Below are positions 50,698 through 61,100 of a DNA stretch of 64,000 nucleotides, in pieces. The translations under genes were made by a program, and so were the position numbers. This DNA comes from CAZSBB01 sp964605235. GTDB lineage: Bacteria; Planctomycetota; Phycisphaerae; Phycisphaerales; Phycisphaeraceae. The stretch is from assembly GCA_964605235.1 (NCBI GenBank), contig CAZSBB010000008.1, positions 1 to 64,000 of the forward strand, given 5' to 3'. Position 1 is the first letter of the stretch, and every line of letters starts with the position of its first letter. The notes under the pieces were generated by a model, which did not search any database, was not told where the DNA came from, and saw only the letters and a list, made by a program, of their open reading frames with translations.

Positions 50698-51720
50698 ATG
50701 AGTCCGTCCCGCGCCGAATCCGAACTGACCCCGCCCGCCGCTGCGCCCGACACGACAACGCCCAGTGCAGTGCCGCCGACCCAGCCGAACTGGTGGACGT
50801 GGGCACAGGCGCATGGAACGGTGCGGTCGGCCGCCTGGATCGGCTGGGCGGTCGGCGTGCTGGTGACCCTCAGCTTCTTCCTGCTGGACGTGCCGGTCGG
50901 CCGATGGGGCCAGCGGATGGCGGTCGAACATCGCACTGTGGTGGATGTGCTGCGCGACACCGCCCATGGAACCAAGTACTACGTTGCCGCCGTGGTGCTG
51001 CTGGTGCTGTGCCTCTGGCGGCACTGGTGGCGCGGCGGGTGGTACAGCCTGACGCTGCTGCTGGGACTGGCGACCTCGGGCCTGGGCAACTTCGTCCTCA
51101 AAATGCTGCTGGCGCGCTGGCGCCCCGCTCGGCTGTGGAACGATGGCCATTGGGGGTTCACCTTCTTTGCCGAGGGTTACAGCCACAACAGTTTTCCCTC
51201 CGGCCACGCCACCACCGCCGGCGCCGTGGCGACCGTGCTGATCCTGCGCTGGCCCCGCGCCTGGCCGGCGTGGGTGCTATTTGGCGTCTTTGCCGGCGGG
51301 ATGCGGGTCGTTGCGGACAAGCATTTCGTCAGCGATGTCAGCGCGGGACTGTTCGTCGGCGCCGTCGGCATGCTGGCGACCGCTTGCCTGCTGGCGCACG
51401 TGGCCCCCTGGCGTCAGGATGCTGTGCGCTTGCCGCCGGAGCAGGTCAAAGCCCGCTGGGTCTGGCGCGAACTGCGATGGCGGCACCTGCCCCGCGCGTG
51501 GCGCTGGCTGGTGCTGAGCATGGCGAGCAGCGCCGTAGCGGGCATCGGCGTCGGTTGTCTGCTGCATCACGATTGGCCGCGCTGGCCTGCCGACATCGGC
51601 AACCGGTTCATGATCGCCGTCGGCATCACTCTGACGCTGCTCGCGCTCGGCGTCGCGCTAAGCTGGGCCACACGCTCAAACCGTGCGCCGTCGCTGCCTC
51701 CCGCAGCCAGTTCATCCTGA
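50698..51720 (+). CDS. PAP2-family membrane phosphatase
   Basis: A 340-aa membrane protein. The three phosphatase motifs are intact: K-x6-RP (Lys135, KMLLARWRP), PSGH (about 168-171) and R-x5-H-x3-D (RVVADKHFVSD, about 204-214). Such enzymes remove phosphate from lipid phosphates such as undecaprenyl pyrophosphate or phosphatidate. A Pro/Thr-rich cytoplasmic N-terminus and a C-terminal two-helix extension flank the core. ATG 50698 lies 9 nt after a TACGAT. It converges on a PMT-like glycosyltransferase; both act on polyprenyl-lipid chemistry. Confidence 0.9.
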   Translation: MSPSRAESELTPPAAAPDTTTPSAVPPTQPNWWTWAQAHGTVRSAAWIGWAVGVLVTLSFFLLDVPVGRWGQRMAVEHRTVVDVLRDTAHGTKYYVAAVVLLVLCLWRHWWRGGWYSLTLLLGLATSGLGNFVLKMLLARWRPARLWNDGHWGFTFFAEGYSHNSFPSGHATTAGAVATVLILRWPRAWPAWVLFGVFAGGMRVVADKHFVSDVSAGLFVGAVGMLATACLLAHVAPWRQDAVRLPPEQVKARWVWRELRWRHLPRAWRWLVLSMASSAVAGIGVGCLLHHDWPRWPADIGNRFMIAVGITLTLLALGVALSWATRSNRAPSLPPAASSS

Positions 51721-51763
51721 ACGAATCGCCGGCATCAATCACCACCGGCTCGGGGATCCGCAA

Positions 51764-53542
51764 CTACATCCCCGGCGCGGGCGCCGCCTGTTTCCGCACC
51801 ACCACCAGCACCTGCCCCCCCAGCTCACCGCTGGCGTAGTTGAACAACCCCACCCGCTCCACCACCGACACCGGCCAACCCTCCTGCTGCGCCAACTGCT
51901 CCGGCCAGGCGCTGTCGCGGATCACCAGCACGCTGTCAGGCCCCTGCTGCGCCCACTGTCGCAGGCTCGCCGCATCACTCGCCAAACCTTCCAACCGCTC
52001 GCCGGCGGGCAGGTTCAGGTAGAACACCAGACTCGGTTCCTGATAACCAATGGCGTACACCGGCATCCCTGCCGATCGCTGCGCCTGCACCACCGCCGCC
52101 AGCGGCGCGGAGATTTTCAACCGCTCGAGCGCCGGCATCACCAGCAGCGCCAGCAGCACCAGCGTCAGCGGCATCGCCACCGCATAACTCCACGCCAACC
52201 GGCCATACGTTCCCTGCTTGAACCAGCGCCCGTTGCCCACCAGCAACCGCAACATCGGGAGCCCCGCCAGCAGCGCCAGCCAGCGCCACGGCGACCCGCC
52301 CACGATCACCGGCACGGCGACGACGAAGCCGATCAACCCCACCGCGCCGGGTGCGACCAACCAGCCGCCCGACAGCAACCAGCGTTCGTCAGTCGGGGGC
52401 AACGCCCCGCGCCGCCAGCTCACCAGCACTGCCGCCAGCAGCACGCTCATGCCCGGCAGCATCGGCAGGATGTAATGCGGCAACTTGGTCGCCACCAGCG
52501 ACATCATCAGCAGCGTCGGCAGCGTCAAACCCACCAGCGCCGCCCGCTGCCGCGCAGCAGCGAACCGCCGGCGAAACACCCCGGCCACCCCCGCCAGCAG
52601 GAACACGCCCCACGGGAAAATGCCCACCGCCAGCACCGGCAGATACAGCGGCAAGGTCGCCAGGTACGACCACCACGCCCCCCCGCCGTGGCCTTCCTGA
52701 GCGTTGACCACCCGGTCCACCACATGCCGGCCTAAACCGATCCGCGCCAGCTCACCGCCCGTCGCCCGGTCGGCGGGAATGCCCCACGCCAGAAACGCCC
52801 CCACGCTCAGCACCACCGCAACCGCCAGCACCGGCAGCAGTCCGCGGGGCCAGGTGCGCTCCTGCCCCACCGCAGCCGCATCCGTTTCCACGCTGCCGCA
52901 ATGCCGTTCCCAGCGCCACCACAGACTGATGCCGATCACCGCCAGCACGGGAACCGCCAGGCCCACCGGCCCTTTGGCGAGCTGCGCCCAGGACAGCGCC
53001 AGCGTCAGCCAGGCGTAATCGCTCCAGCGCACCTGTCGGCGCAGCCAGATGTTCGTCACCACCAGCAGCGCGCCCAGAATGCCCGGCAGCAACGTGCCGT
53101 CGGCGGTCGCGCCACTGCCCATGTAAATCGGCATCACACTGGTGGCGAACATCACCCCCGCCCACCAGCCCACGTCCCGATCAAACAGCCGGCGCCCCAG
53201 CCACGCGGTCAGTCCCACGCAGGCGGTCATGCCCACGATCGACGGCAACCGCACCGCCAACTCGCTCACGCCCAGCAGCGCCAGGCCCACGTTCATCAGC
53301 CAGTACACCAGCGGCGGTTTGTCCGGCCGCAGCTGCGCGTTGAAATGCGGGACCAGGTAGTCTCCGCTCTGAAACATCTCCACGGCCGCGCGGGCGAAAC
53401 GCGGCTCATCCCGATCCCACAACCGGCTGCTGACGCTCAACAACACCTGCTGCGCGGCAAACGCCAGCATCAGCAGCGCGACGGCGACGCCCCAGCGGCG
53501 CGGCGTCCATAACCAGTTTTTGGCGGTTTCATCCTGTTCCAT
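51764..53542 (-). CDS. PMT/ArnT-like membrane glycosyltransferase (second member)
   Basis: A 592-aa polytopic protein. The first loop has RDEPRFARAAVEMFQSGDYLVP and RPDKPPLVYWLM, the acidic and DKPPL motifs of ArnT-type lipid-phosphate-sugar transferases; about 11-12 helices follow and a soluble C-terminal domain ends the protein. It is closer to ArnT-like proteins than the gene at 7816-9636. The donor would be a polyprenyl-phosphate sugar; the acceptor is unknown. The start was set at ATG 53542. Confidence 0.87.
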   Translation of the reverse strand: MEQDETAKNWLWTPRRWGVAVALLMLAFAAQQVLLSVSSRLWDRDEPRFARAAVEMFQSGDYLVPHFNAQLRPDKPPLVYWLMNVGLALLGVSELAVRLPSIVGMTACVGLTAWLGRRLFDRDVGWWAGVMFATSVMPIYMGSGATADGTLLPGILGALLVVTNIWLRRQVRWSDYAWLTLALSWAQLAKGPVGLAVPVLAVIGISLWWRWERHCGSVETDAAAVGQERTWPRGLLPVLAVAVVLSVGAFLAWGIPADRATGGELARIGLGRHVVDRVVNAQEGHGGGAWWSYLATLPLYLPVLAVGIFPWGVFLLAGVAGVFRRRFAAARQRAALVGLTLPTLLMMSLVATKLPHYILPMLPGMSVLLAAVLVSWRRGALPPTDERWLLSGGWLVAPGAVGLIGFVVAVPVIVGGSPWRWLALLAGLPMLRLLVGNGRWFKQGTYGRLAWSYAVAMPLTLVLLALLVMPALERLKISAPLAAVVQAQRSAGMPVYAIGYQEPSLVFYLNLPAGERLEGLASDAASLRQWAQQGPDSVLVIRDSAWPEQLAQQEGWPVSVVERVGLFNYASGELGGQVLVVVRKQAAPAPGM

Positions 53543-53752
53543 GGCGGCATCATCGCACAAACCGGCGCTGCCGGCGGCATGGTTCCAATCCACATCCAGC
53601 CCGGCCGGGCTAACCAAAGATTAACCGGAAGCCAACCCGCATGAAGGGCCGGGAACGTCGATGTACTGCTGCAGAACCCGCCCGCGTTTATGCAGTGCCA
53701 CGCGGCGGCGGCGCGATGGCTTCGCGCTGGCGCAGCCGGCAGGAGTTGAACC

Positions 53753-55156
53753 ATGCCTGTTCCGGATGAGACCCAGTCGTGCTCAGACAATGCGCTGCTT
53801 TTCCAGACGCCGGTGCGTCTGGCGGACATCGCTGCCCATGCGGGGGTGCGGCTGCGGCTGGATGCCGACCGCCCGCTCAGTGAGTTGGAAGAACGCTTTG
53901 CCGCGCTGCCGATTTTGCCGGGGGTGCTGATCACCCGTGCGGGGGCCCTGCTGGCGATCATCTCGCGCGGAGCGCTGCATCAGGCGTTGTGCCGGCCATT
54001 TCACCGGGAAATCTATCTCCGGCGGCCCATCGCCAACCTGCTGGAAACCTGGCGGCATGAGCCCCTGACCCTCGACGCCCGGCTGGAACTGGCGCAGGCG
54101 ATTGACGCCGCCTTGGCGCGGTCCGCGACGGAACGCTATGAACCGATTGCCGTGCGCGAAGCCGACGGCGGCATCTGCCTGCTGGACCTGTTCCCCCTGC
54201 TGTCCCGGCAGTGTGAACTGCTGGCGCAGAGTTTCGGGCAGCTTCATCTCAAACACCAGCAGCTCATTGCCGCCCAACAGGAACGCCAGCAGGCGCACGA
54301 ACGCCTGGCGGAACTGTCGCGGCAGGCGGGCATGGCGGAAATCGCCTCCGGTGTGCTGCACAACGTGGGCAATGTGCTCAACAGCGTGGTCGTCTCGGCG
54401 GCGCTGCTGGCGGAGCGGCTGCGCGGCCCACGCTACGAACGGCTGCGCCAGGCTGTGGAACTGCTGCCCGAAGCACCGGACGCGCTGCTGCGTTTCATAG
54501 CCGACGACGTGCGCGGCCAGCGCCTGCCCGGCTACCTGCGCAAGCTCTCCGAAGCCTTTACCCTGGACCAGCGCGACATGCTCGCCGAGCTGGACCGCTT
54601 AAGCGCCAGCATCGAGCACATCAAGCAGATCGTCCGCGCCCAGCAGCGCAACGCCAAGGTCAGCGTCGCCTGCGCCGAGTTCGATCTGGTGGATGTGCTG
54701 GAGGATGCCGTGCGGCTCAACGCCCTGTCGCTGGAGCGGCATCGCATTCAGATCGAGCGCGACTACGCGGTGCGCCCGCACCTGCGCACGGACAAGCATG
54801 TGGTGCTGCAGATTCTGGTCAACGTGATCAGCAACGCGCGCACCGCGGTCAAACCCAATGCCGCCGACAACCGCCGCATCCGCCTGGGGCTGCATTCGCT
54901 GGTGGTCGGTGGCCAGGAAGGCGTGCGCGTCAGCGTGACCGACAACGGGGTGGGCATTGCCCCGGATCATCTCACGAAAATCTTCAACCACGGGTTCACC
55001 ACGCGCCAGGACGGCAACGGTTTTGGGCTGCACAACTCCGCCAATCATGCCCACATGATCGGCGGGGTGCTGACCGCCCACAGCGCCGGGCTGGGCCGGG
55101 GCGCGACCTTTGATCTGGACCTTCCGCTCACTTTCGTACAGAGCCAAGCCGCATGA
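53753..55156 (+). CDS. sensor histidine kinase with CBS-like N-terminus
   Basis: A 467-aa soluble kinase. The N-terminal region (about 45-105) with PGVLITRAGALLAIISRGAL and REIYLRRPIANLLE resembles the CBS-like input found in some signalling proteins. A coiled coil (about 165-195) leads to His203 in GVLHNVGNVLNS. The ATPase domain has ISNARTAV (N box), DNGVGI and GFGLHNSANHA (G box). The CAGGAGTTG before ATG 53753 supports the start. Its stop overlaps the response-regulator start (ATGA). Confidence 0.88.
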   Translation: MPVPDETQSCSDNALLFQTPVRLADIAAHAGVRLRLDADRPLSELEERFAALPILPGVLITRAGALLAIISRGALHQALCRPFHREIYLRRPIANLLETWRHEPLTLDARLELAQAIDAALARSATERYEPIAVREADGGICLLDLFPLLSRQCELLAQSFGQLHLKHQQLIAAQQERQQAHERLAELSRQAGMAEIASGVLHNVGNVLNSVVVSAALLAERLRGPRYERLRQAVELLPEAPDALLRFIADDVRGQRLPGYLRKLSEAFTLDQRDMLAELDRLSASIEHIKQIVRAQQRNAKVSVACAEFDLVDVLEDAVRLNALSLERHRIQIERDYAVRPHLRTDKHVVLQILVNVISNARTAVKPNAADNRRIRLGLHSLVVGGQEGVRVSVTDNGVGIAPDHLTKIFNHGFTTRQDGNGFGLHNSANHAHMIGGVLTAHSAGLGRGATFDLDLPLTFVQSQAA

Positions 55157-57084
55157 GTGCCGATTCCACACCATCACGTCGCATCCTGTTGATCGACGAC
55201 ACCGACTCGATCCACGACGACTTTCGCCGGGCATTGCAGGGCGGGGCGATCGATCCCGACCTGGCGGCCGACGAGGAAGTGCTTTTCGGCGCCGGGCCGC
55301 CCACGCCGGCGCGGCAGGTGACCTTCGACATCGACTCGGCGTACCAGGGCCAGGAAGGTTGTCGGCTGGCGCAGGCGGCGCGCGACGCCGGCCAACCTTA
55401 CGCCATGGCGTTTGTCGACATGCGCATGCCGCCGGGCTGGGATGGGCTGGAAACCATCTGCGAGTTGTGGCGCATCGACCCCATGCTCGAAGTGGTCATC
55501 TGCTCGGCGTACTCCGATTATTCGTGGGACCAGATCATCAATCGGCTGGGGGTCAACGACCAACTGCTGATTCTCAAGAAGCCGTTTGATGCCGCCGAGA
55601 CGGCGCAGGTGGCGCTGGCGCTGACGGAAAAATGGCGGCTGGCGCAGCAACTGCAGCAGCGCATGGCGGGACTGACGCAGACCGTCGCCCAGCGCAATGA
55701 GGAGCTGCGCCATGCGGCATTGCATGATCGCTTAACCGGACTCGCCAATCGCTATCAACTGGAACAGCGGCTCGATGAAGTGCTGGCGCAGCCGGCGGAT
55801 TTCTGCCTGCTGTTTCTCGATTTCGACCGCTTCAAGATCATCAACGACACGCTGGGCCACACGCTGGGCGATCAATTGCTGATGGAAACCGCCGGGCGTC
55901 TGAGCGCGGAACTGGCGGTGCAGACGCAATTGCACAAACTGCCGCCCGGCGTAGCGGCGCGCATGGGCGGCGACGAGTTTGTCGTGCTGCTCGAAGGCAC
56001 CGACGATCCGCAGGTGGGCATGGCGATCGCCCAGGAAATCAACCGCACGCTGCGCGACCCGTTTGAAATCGAAGGCCGTTCGATCCACATCACCGCCAGC
56101 GTCGGCCTGACCAGCAGCCGGCATGGTTACGCCAACTCGGATGAAGTGCTGCGCGACGCCGACGCCGCGATGTACCGCGCCAAATCGCTGGGCAAGGATC
56201 GTTGCGCCCTGTTCGACAGCGCCATCCACCAGCAGATGGTGCAGCGGCTGCAACTGGAAACCGAACTGCGCGAAGCGTTGGAGGCAAACCAGTTGGCGGT
56301 CTGGCATCAGCCGCTGGTCTGTCTGTCCACCGGACGAATCATCGGCTTTGAAGCCCTGCTGCGCTGGCGGCATCCCGAGCATGGGCTGATTGCGCCGGGC
56401 AAGTTCATTCCCATCGCCGAGGAAACCGGGCTGATCGTGCCCATCGGGAAATACGTGCTGCGGCAGGCGGCGGCGCAACTGCATCTGTGGCAGAAACGCT
56501 TCCCGCGCCCCACGCCGCTGGTCATGAACGTCAACCTGTCCAAACGTCAACTGCTCGAACCCGGTTTGCTTGGTGAAGTGGCGGGGATCATTCGCGGGCA
56601 CGGGTTGTACGCCGGCTCGCTGCATCTGGAAGTCACCGAAAGCGTCATCATGGATCAGCCCGAAGCGGCGGCCCCGTTGCTCGAAGAGCTGCGTCGCTTG
56701 GGCGTGGGCATCGCCATGGATGACTTCGGCACCGGACAATCGTCGCTGCACTGCCTCAATCGATTCCCGCTGGATGTGCTCAAGATCGACCGGGCGTTCG
56801 TCAAGCAGATGGAAGACCACCGAGCTTACGGCGCGGTGATTCAGGCGATCATCACCCTGGCGCAGAACCTGAATGTGTCGGTGACTGCCGAGGGCATTGA
56901 AACCGAGGGCCAGCTCGCCCAGCTCCAGGCGCTGGATTGTCAGCATGGCCAGGGCTGGTTGTTCGCCAAGGCGCTGCCGGCGGCGGATTGCGAACGGCTG
57001 CTGGAAGCGGACGCCGCGGCGGGCTGGGCGCGGAAGCTGGTGGAGCAGGCGGCGCTCAAGGCGCGGCAATGGCAGGCGGCGTGA
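55153..57084 (+). CDS. response regulator with GGDEF and EAL domains
   Basis: A 643-aa protein. The receiver domain (about 9-165) has DDTD, the phospho-acceptor Asp88 in FVDMRMP and KKPF. A GGDEF domain (about 190-350) has an intact MGGDEF (about 272), without an RxxD inhibitory site upstream. The EAL domain (about 370-635) has GFEALLRW (about 398) and the DDFGTGQSS loop, so both c-di-GMP synthesis and breakdown are possible. It is translationally coupled to the histidine kinase, which is its likely partner. Confidence 0.92.
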   Translation: MSADSTPSRRILLIDDTDSIHDDFRRALQGGAIDPDLAADEEVLFGAGPPTPARQVTFDIDSAYQGQEGCRLAQAARDAGQPYAMAFVDMRMPPGWDGLETICELWRIDPMLEVVICSAYSDYSWDQIINRLGVNDQLLILKKPFDAAETAQVALALTEKWRLAQQLQQRMAGLTQTVAQRNEELRHAALHDRLTGLANRYQLEQRLDEVLAQPADFCLLFLDFDRFKIINDTLGHTLGDQLLMETAGRLSAELAVQTQLHKLPPGVAARMGGDEFVVLLEGTDDPQVGMAIAQEINRTLRDPFEIEGRSIHITASVGLTSSRHGYANSDEVLRDADAAMYRAKSLGKDRCALFDSAIHQQMVQRLQLETELREALEANQLAVWHQPLVCLSTGRIIGFEALLRWRHPEHGLIAPGKFIPIAEETGLIVPIGKYVLRQAAAQLHLWQKRFPRPTPLVMNVNLSKRQLLEPGLLGEVAGIIRGHGLYAGSLHLEVTESVIMDQPEAAAPLLEELRRLGVGIAMDDFGTGQSSLHCLNRFPLDVLKIDRAFVKQMEDHRAYGAVIQAIITLAQNLNVSVTAEGIETEGQLAQLQALDCQHGQGWLFAKALPAADCERLLEADAAAGWARKLVEQAALKARQWQAA

Positions 57085-57085
57085 T

Positions 57086-58006
57086 TCAGCCGAGGTGGCG
57101 TTTGGCGATTTTGGCGACCATGGTGTAGTTGGGGTCGACCATGTTGCCCAGCCGCATTTCGCCGACCTGTCCCAGCAGGTGGTAGGCGTCGAGCCGGGTG
57201 AAACCGAAGTCCTCGGTCATCCAGGCGATCAACTCGCACCAGGCGATGCGGGCGGCATCCTCGAGCGGGCGGGCGCTGCCGGTGGCCATGATGTAGTCGG
57301 TCGATTCAATCCGGGGCCAGTTGATGGCGCGTTGCTTGAGCAGGCGAAAGCTCAGCGTGACCCGCGCGGGCATTTCCGCCGCCACGCCGGTGATTTCACC
57401 ATCGCCCTGAGTGGCGTGGGCGTCGCCGGTGAAGAAGTGCGCGCCCGCCACCTGCACCGGCAGCCAGACCTCATTGCCGGGCGCGGTTTCCACGCAGTCC
57501 ATGTTGCCGCCGTAGTAGCTGGGCACGAGCGAACTGATGGCTTCAATTTCCGGCGCGGTGCCGATGGTGCCCATGAACGGGCGGTAGGGCAACCTGATGC
57601 GGTCATTGAAATGCACCTGTCCCTGGCGGATCGGCAGCAGGCGGGTTTCTTCGGGCAGATGTTCGTTGAGCGTGGCGGTGAATTTGGTGTTGGTCAGCCC
57701 GCCAAAGCCGGGGATCAACGCGGTGACGGCAAAGTCGCGGTCGGGTTCGATGTCGTGAATCCGCACCACCAGCGTGTCGCCCTTCTGCGCCCCTTCGACC
57801 TGGATGGGCCCGGTCTGGGGATTCAGGAAGGGGAACGTGCACTTCTGCGAGCACCGGTCAGCGGGGCTGTTGAGCTTGTTCTCAAACGCATCGACGGTCA
57901 GCAGCGTCACCACCTCGCCCGGAGCGACGCTGGCGATGGGCTGGAGCGCGGGGGTGTAGGTGTAGGCATACGGACCAGGCTGACGAATCACGCGCGGCGT
58001 GGACAT
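57086..58006 (-). CDS. acetamidase/formamidase family protein
   Basis: A 306-aa metal-dependent amidase-type protein. YYGGNMDC, GDAHATQGDGE and VEGAQKGDTLVVRIHDIEPD are the hallmark segments of the FmdA/AmdA family, which hydrolyses formamide or acetamide. The substrate is not established. Its stop lies 1 bp from the end of the GGDEF-EAL gene, so the two genes converge with no terminator between them. ATG 58006 has TGGAG upstream. Confidence 0.9.
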   Translation of the reverse strand: MSTPRVIRQPGPYAYTYTPALQPIASVAPGEVVTLLTVDAFENKLNSPADRCSQKCTFPFLNPQTGPIQVEGAQKGDTLVVRIHDIEPDRDFAVTALIPGFGGLTNTKFTATLNEHLPEETRLLPIRQGQVHFNDRIRLPYRPFMGTIGTAPEIEAISSLVPSYYGGNMDCVETAPGNEVWLPVQVAGAHFFTGDAHATQGDGEITGVAAEMPARVTLSFRLLKQRAINWPRIESTDYIMATGSARPLEDAARIAWCELIAWMTEDFGFTRLDAYHLLGQVGEMRLGNMVDPNYTMVAKIAKRHLG

Positions 58007-58186
58007 GGCCGTGCTCCAGAGGGCGAGGTTCCGGGGTCGCAGGACCCGGGCAGATTAGCACGCCCGAGTGTTTCAATCATCCCGCCGGCCGCGATAAGCC
58101 CATGACATCTGGCAGCAGCCGGGGCCGGGGTTGATAATTCATTATGTGATCGCATTTCCCTGGCGGCATCCACTGGGAGTTTCACC

Positions 58187-61100
58187 ATGCTGCAGCAGCG
58201 CCCGCGACTGGGCCTCATTCTGTTCCTGCTGGCCGGTGGTTTTCTACTGGCGCGGGCTGCGCGGGCGGAGGAACTGCTGGTGGAGTTGCGCCCCCTGCCC
58301 GCCACGCCGCACCAGCTCAAAGCGAAGGTAAAAGCCGCCCAGGTGATCGCCGACCGGGCGACCTACTGGAACAGCGATGCGGTGGGCCAGGCGCTGGTGG
58401 ATTTCGCCGGGCAGGAGTTGACGGGGCGTCCGCTGGAACTGCAACTGAAGACCAGCGCCGGCCAGGTGGTCTGGCAGCAGCGGATCGAGCAACCGACCGA
58501 GCCGCGACTGGCGCTGCTGTGGCGTGCGGGCACGCTGCCGGTGGGCGAGTATGAACTGAGCGCGCAGCTTGGCGGGGAGCCGACGGTCGCGGCAGCCACG
58601 AAATTCACCCGCGTGGATCGCAGCGCGCCAACTGTGCCGTTTCCGCCTGATGGCATTCCGCTGGAAGTGCAGCCGCAGGATGTGTGGCCCGATGGCTCGG
58701 TACCAATCTGCTTCGGCGTGCCGTTCCCCGAGGGCACGGTGACCGACGCAGGCACGGTTCAATTGCTGGAGGATGGTCAGCCCGTGGCGGCGGCGATTGA
58801 CCCGATCGCCTGGTGGTTTCCCCAGCCTGCGAGCGGCAAAACCGCAGCGGGCAACAGTGTGCGCTGGGCGCATGTGAAGTTTGTCGCGCACTACCGGAAA
58901 GGCCAGCCCCGACGCTACACGCTGAATCAGGCAACCCGCGCGACCCGGCTGACGCCCAAGCAGCCGGCGACCGTGCGGCAGGAAGGCGACCACTATCTGC
59001 TGGACAACGGCATCATCCGCGTGCAGGTGGGCGCCAAGCGTTTTGCCGGCATCGAACAGGCGTGGGTGGACCTGAACAGCGACGGTAAATTTACCCAGGA
59101 CGAGTTGACCCTCACCGCCGGTGGGCAGTCCGCCGGGCCGTACCTGATCGACCAGCGCGGCATCCGGTTTGAAGCTGGCAACGATCCCGACGCCACGGTG
59201 GTGATCGAGGAAGCCGGCCCCATGCGCGTGGTGCTTGCCGCCGAGGGTTGGTATCAGCATCCCAAGCTCGACGAACGGGCGGGCCCGCGTCTGTGCCGGT
59301 TCCGCACCCGGCTGACGCTGTGGGCGGGACAGTCGCAGGTGCAGGTGCAGCACCACACGATTCTGACCTTCGACAGCGACCGCATGCGCCTGCTGGATGT
59401 CGGCTTTCACCTGCCTACGCCGTTGATCCAGGAATGGCGCTTCGGTCACGATAACCAGATGACCGCGGGCAAGCTGGCGGAAAAAGGCGGCGTGGCGTAC
59501 CTGCATCAACTGCGCCATGACCGCGCCCGCATCGAGGGGCTGTTCGACAAAGATGGCAAGCCCATCACCAAACAGGTCGGCCGCAGCGACGGCTGGTTCA
59601 CCGCGTTGCTTCAGGCCGGGAAAAGCTCACCGACTACCGGCAAGGCGGGCGGCAAAGCCAGTGATGACGAGTTGCTCAACGATCTGGGCTTCCACCAGCC
59701 GGCGTTCAGCGTGACGCTGCGCGACATCTGGCAGAAGTTTCCCAAGGAATTGCAGGTCACCAACACCGGGGCCACGGTGCACACCTGGCCGGCGCATGGG
59801 TTGATTGCGTACACGCCCGAGGAAACCTGGCCGATCTCCGAGTTGTACAAGCTGCGATTCTTCCATCAGGGGCGGCTGCTGGACCTGCGTTTTCCCGCGC
59901 AGGCGTTTGACATGCTGATGGACGCCCAGCAGACGGAACGCTGGATCGACCCGGAGGACATGAAGTTCGCCGCGTTGTCCGGCAGCGCGCGCGGCGTGGC
60001 GCTGGCGAGCGAGTTCACCGTGCGGCTGCACTCGGCGGAAGTGCAGGACATCGGCGCCTGGGCGAAGCTGGCGCAGCTGAAGCCGCATGCCCGGGCGCAG
60101 GGGGAATGGTTTGCCCGGAGCCGGACCGAAGGCGACATCGCCCCGCGCGACGCAGCGCGCTTCCCCGAATTGGAGAAAGTGTTCGACCACGCCTACACCG
60201 ACTACCTGCAGAGCGTCAATGAGCGCAGCGGCGAATATGGCATGTTCATCTTCGCCAACACGCACAACCACTGGTACGCCGACGAAAACCGGGCGGCGAT
60301 CCACCGTGTCTGGCAGGCGGGCCATTACCAGCAGGTGTACACGCCCTGGATGCTGTTCCTGCGCGGCAACTCGTTCGACATCCTGCGCTGGGCGCGGGCG
60401 TATGGCGATCACTACCGCGATGTGGACACCATCAACTACGACAACCCCGAGCAGCCGCTGCCGTTCCACAGCCCCGGCGCGATGTATCACGCCAAGGGTT
60501 TCACGCCCTGGGGCACGTCCGGATACGGCGCGCGCGAAGCGGAGGGCAACATCACCGGCAACATGGGTCACGCCGGCGTGCAGGCGCATTTCATCCATCC
60601 CGACTGTCTGCTGATGCGCTGGCTGGTCGAGGGCGACGCCCGCAGCCGCGACGTCTACCAGTTGTGGGCGGACACCTATTCGCGTCACAGCCGCATCTAC
60701 GGCGGCGCCAGCCGGGAGATCAACAACACGCTGGGCGAAGCGCTCAACCTCTACTGGCACACCTGGGACCCCGACGCCCTGGCGGCGATCGCCGTGTCGT
60801 GGGAAGGCATGCTCGCCACCCCGATGACCAAGATGTACGCCCCCTACCACCACCCGGTCTGGCATCTGGCGTGGTTCGATCGGCTCTACCGCCTGCGCCG
60901 CGATGAGCGCGTGCCGGCGGCCCTGACCGAATACACCGCGACCTATCCCAACCATCTCTGGGCGCAAACCTTCATGTACCGCCTCACCGGCGACGCCGCC
61001 TGGCTGCAGCGCGGCATGACCGGCGTGTACCAACTCGCCCGTGAGCGCTACGACCACCCCGGCGACCCCATGCACGGCTACGGCGCGGCATTCAGCGCCA

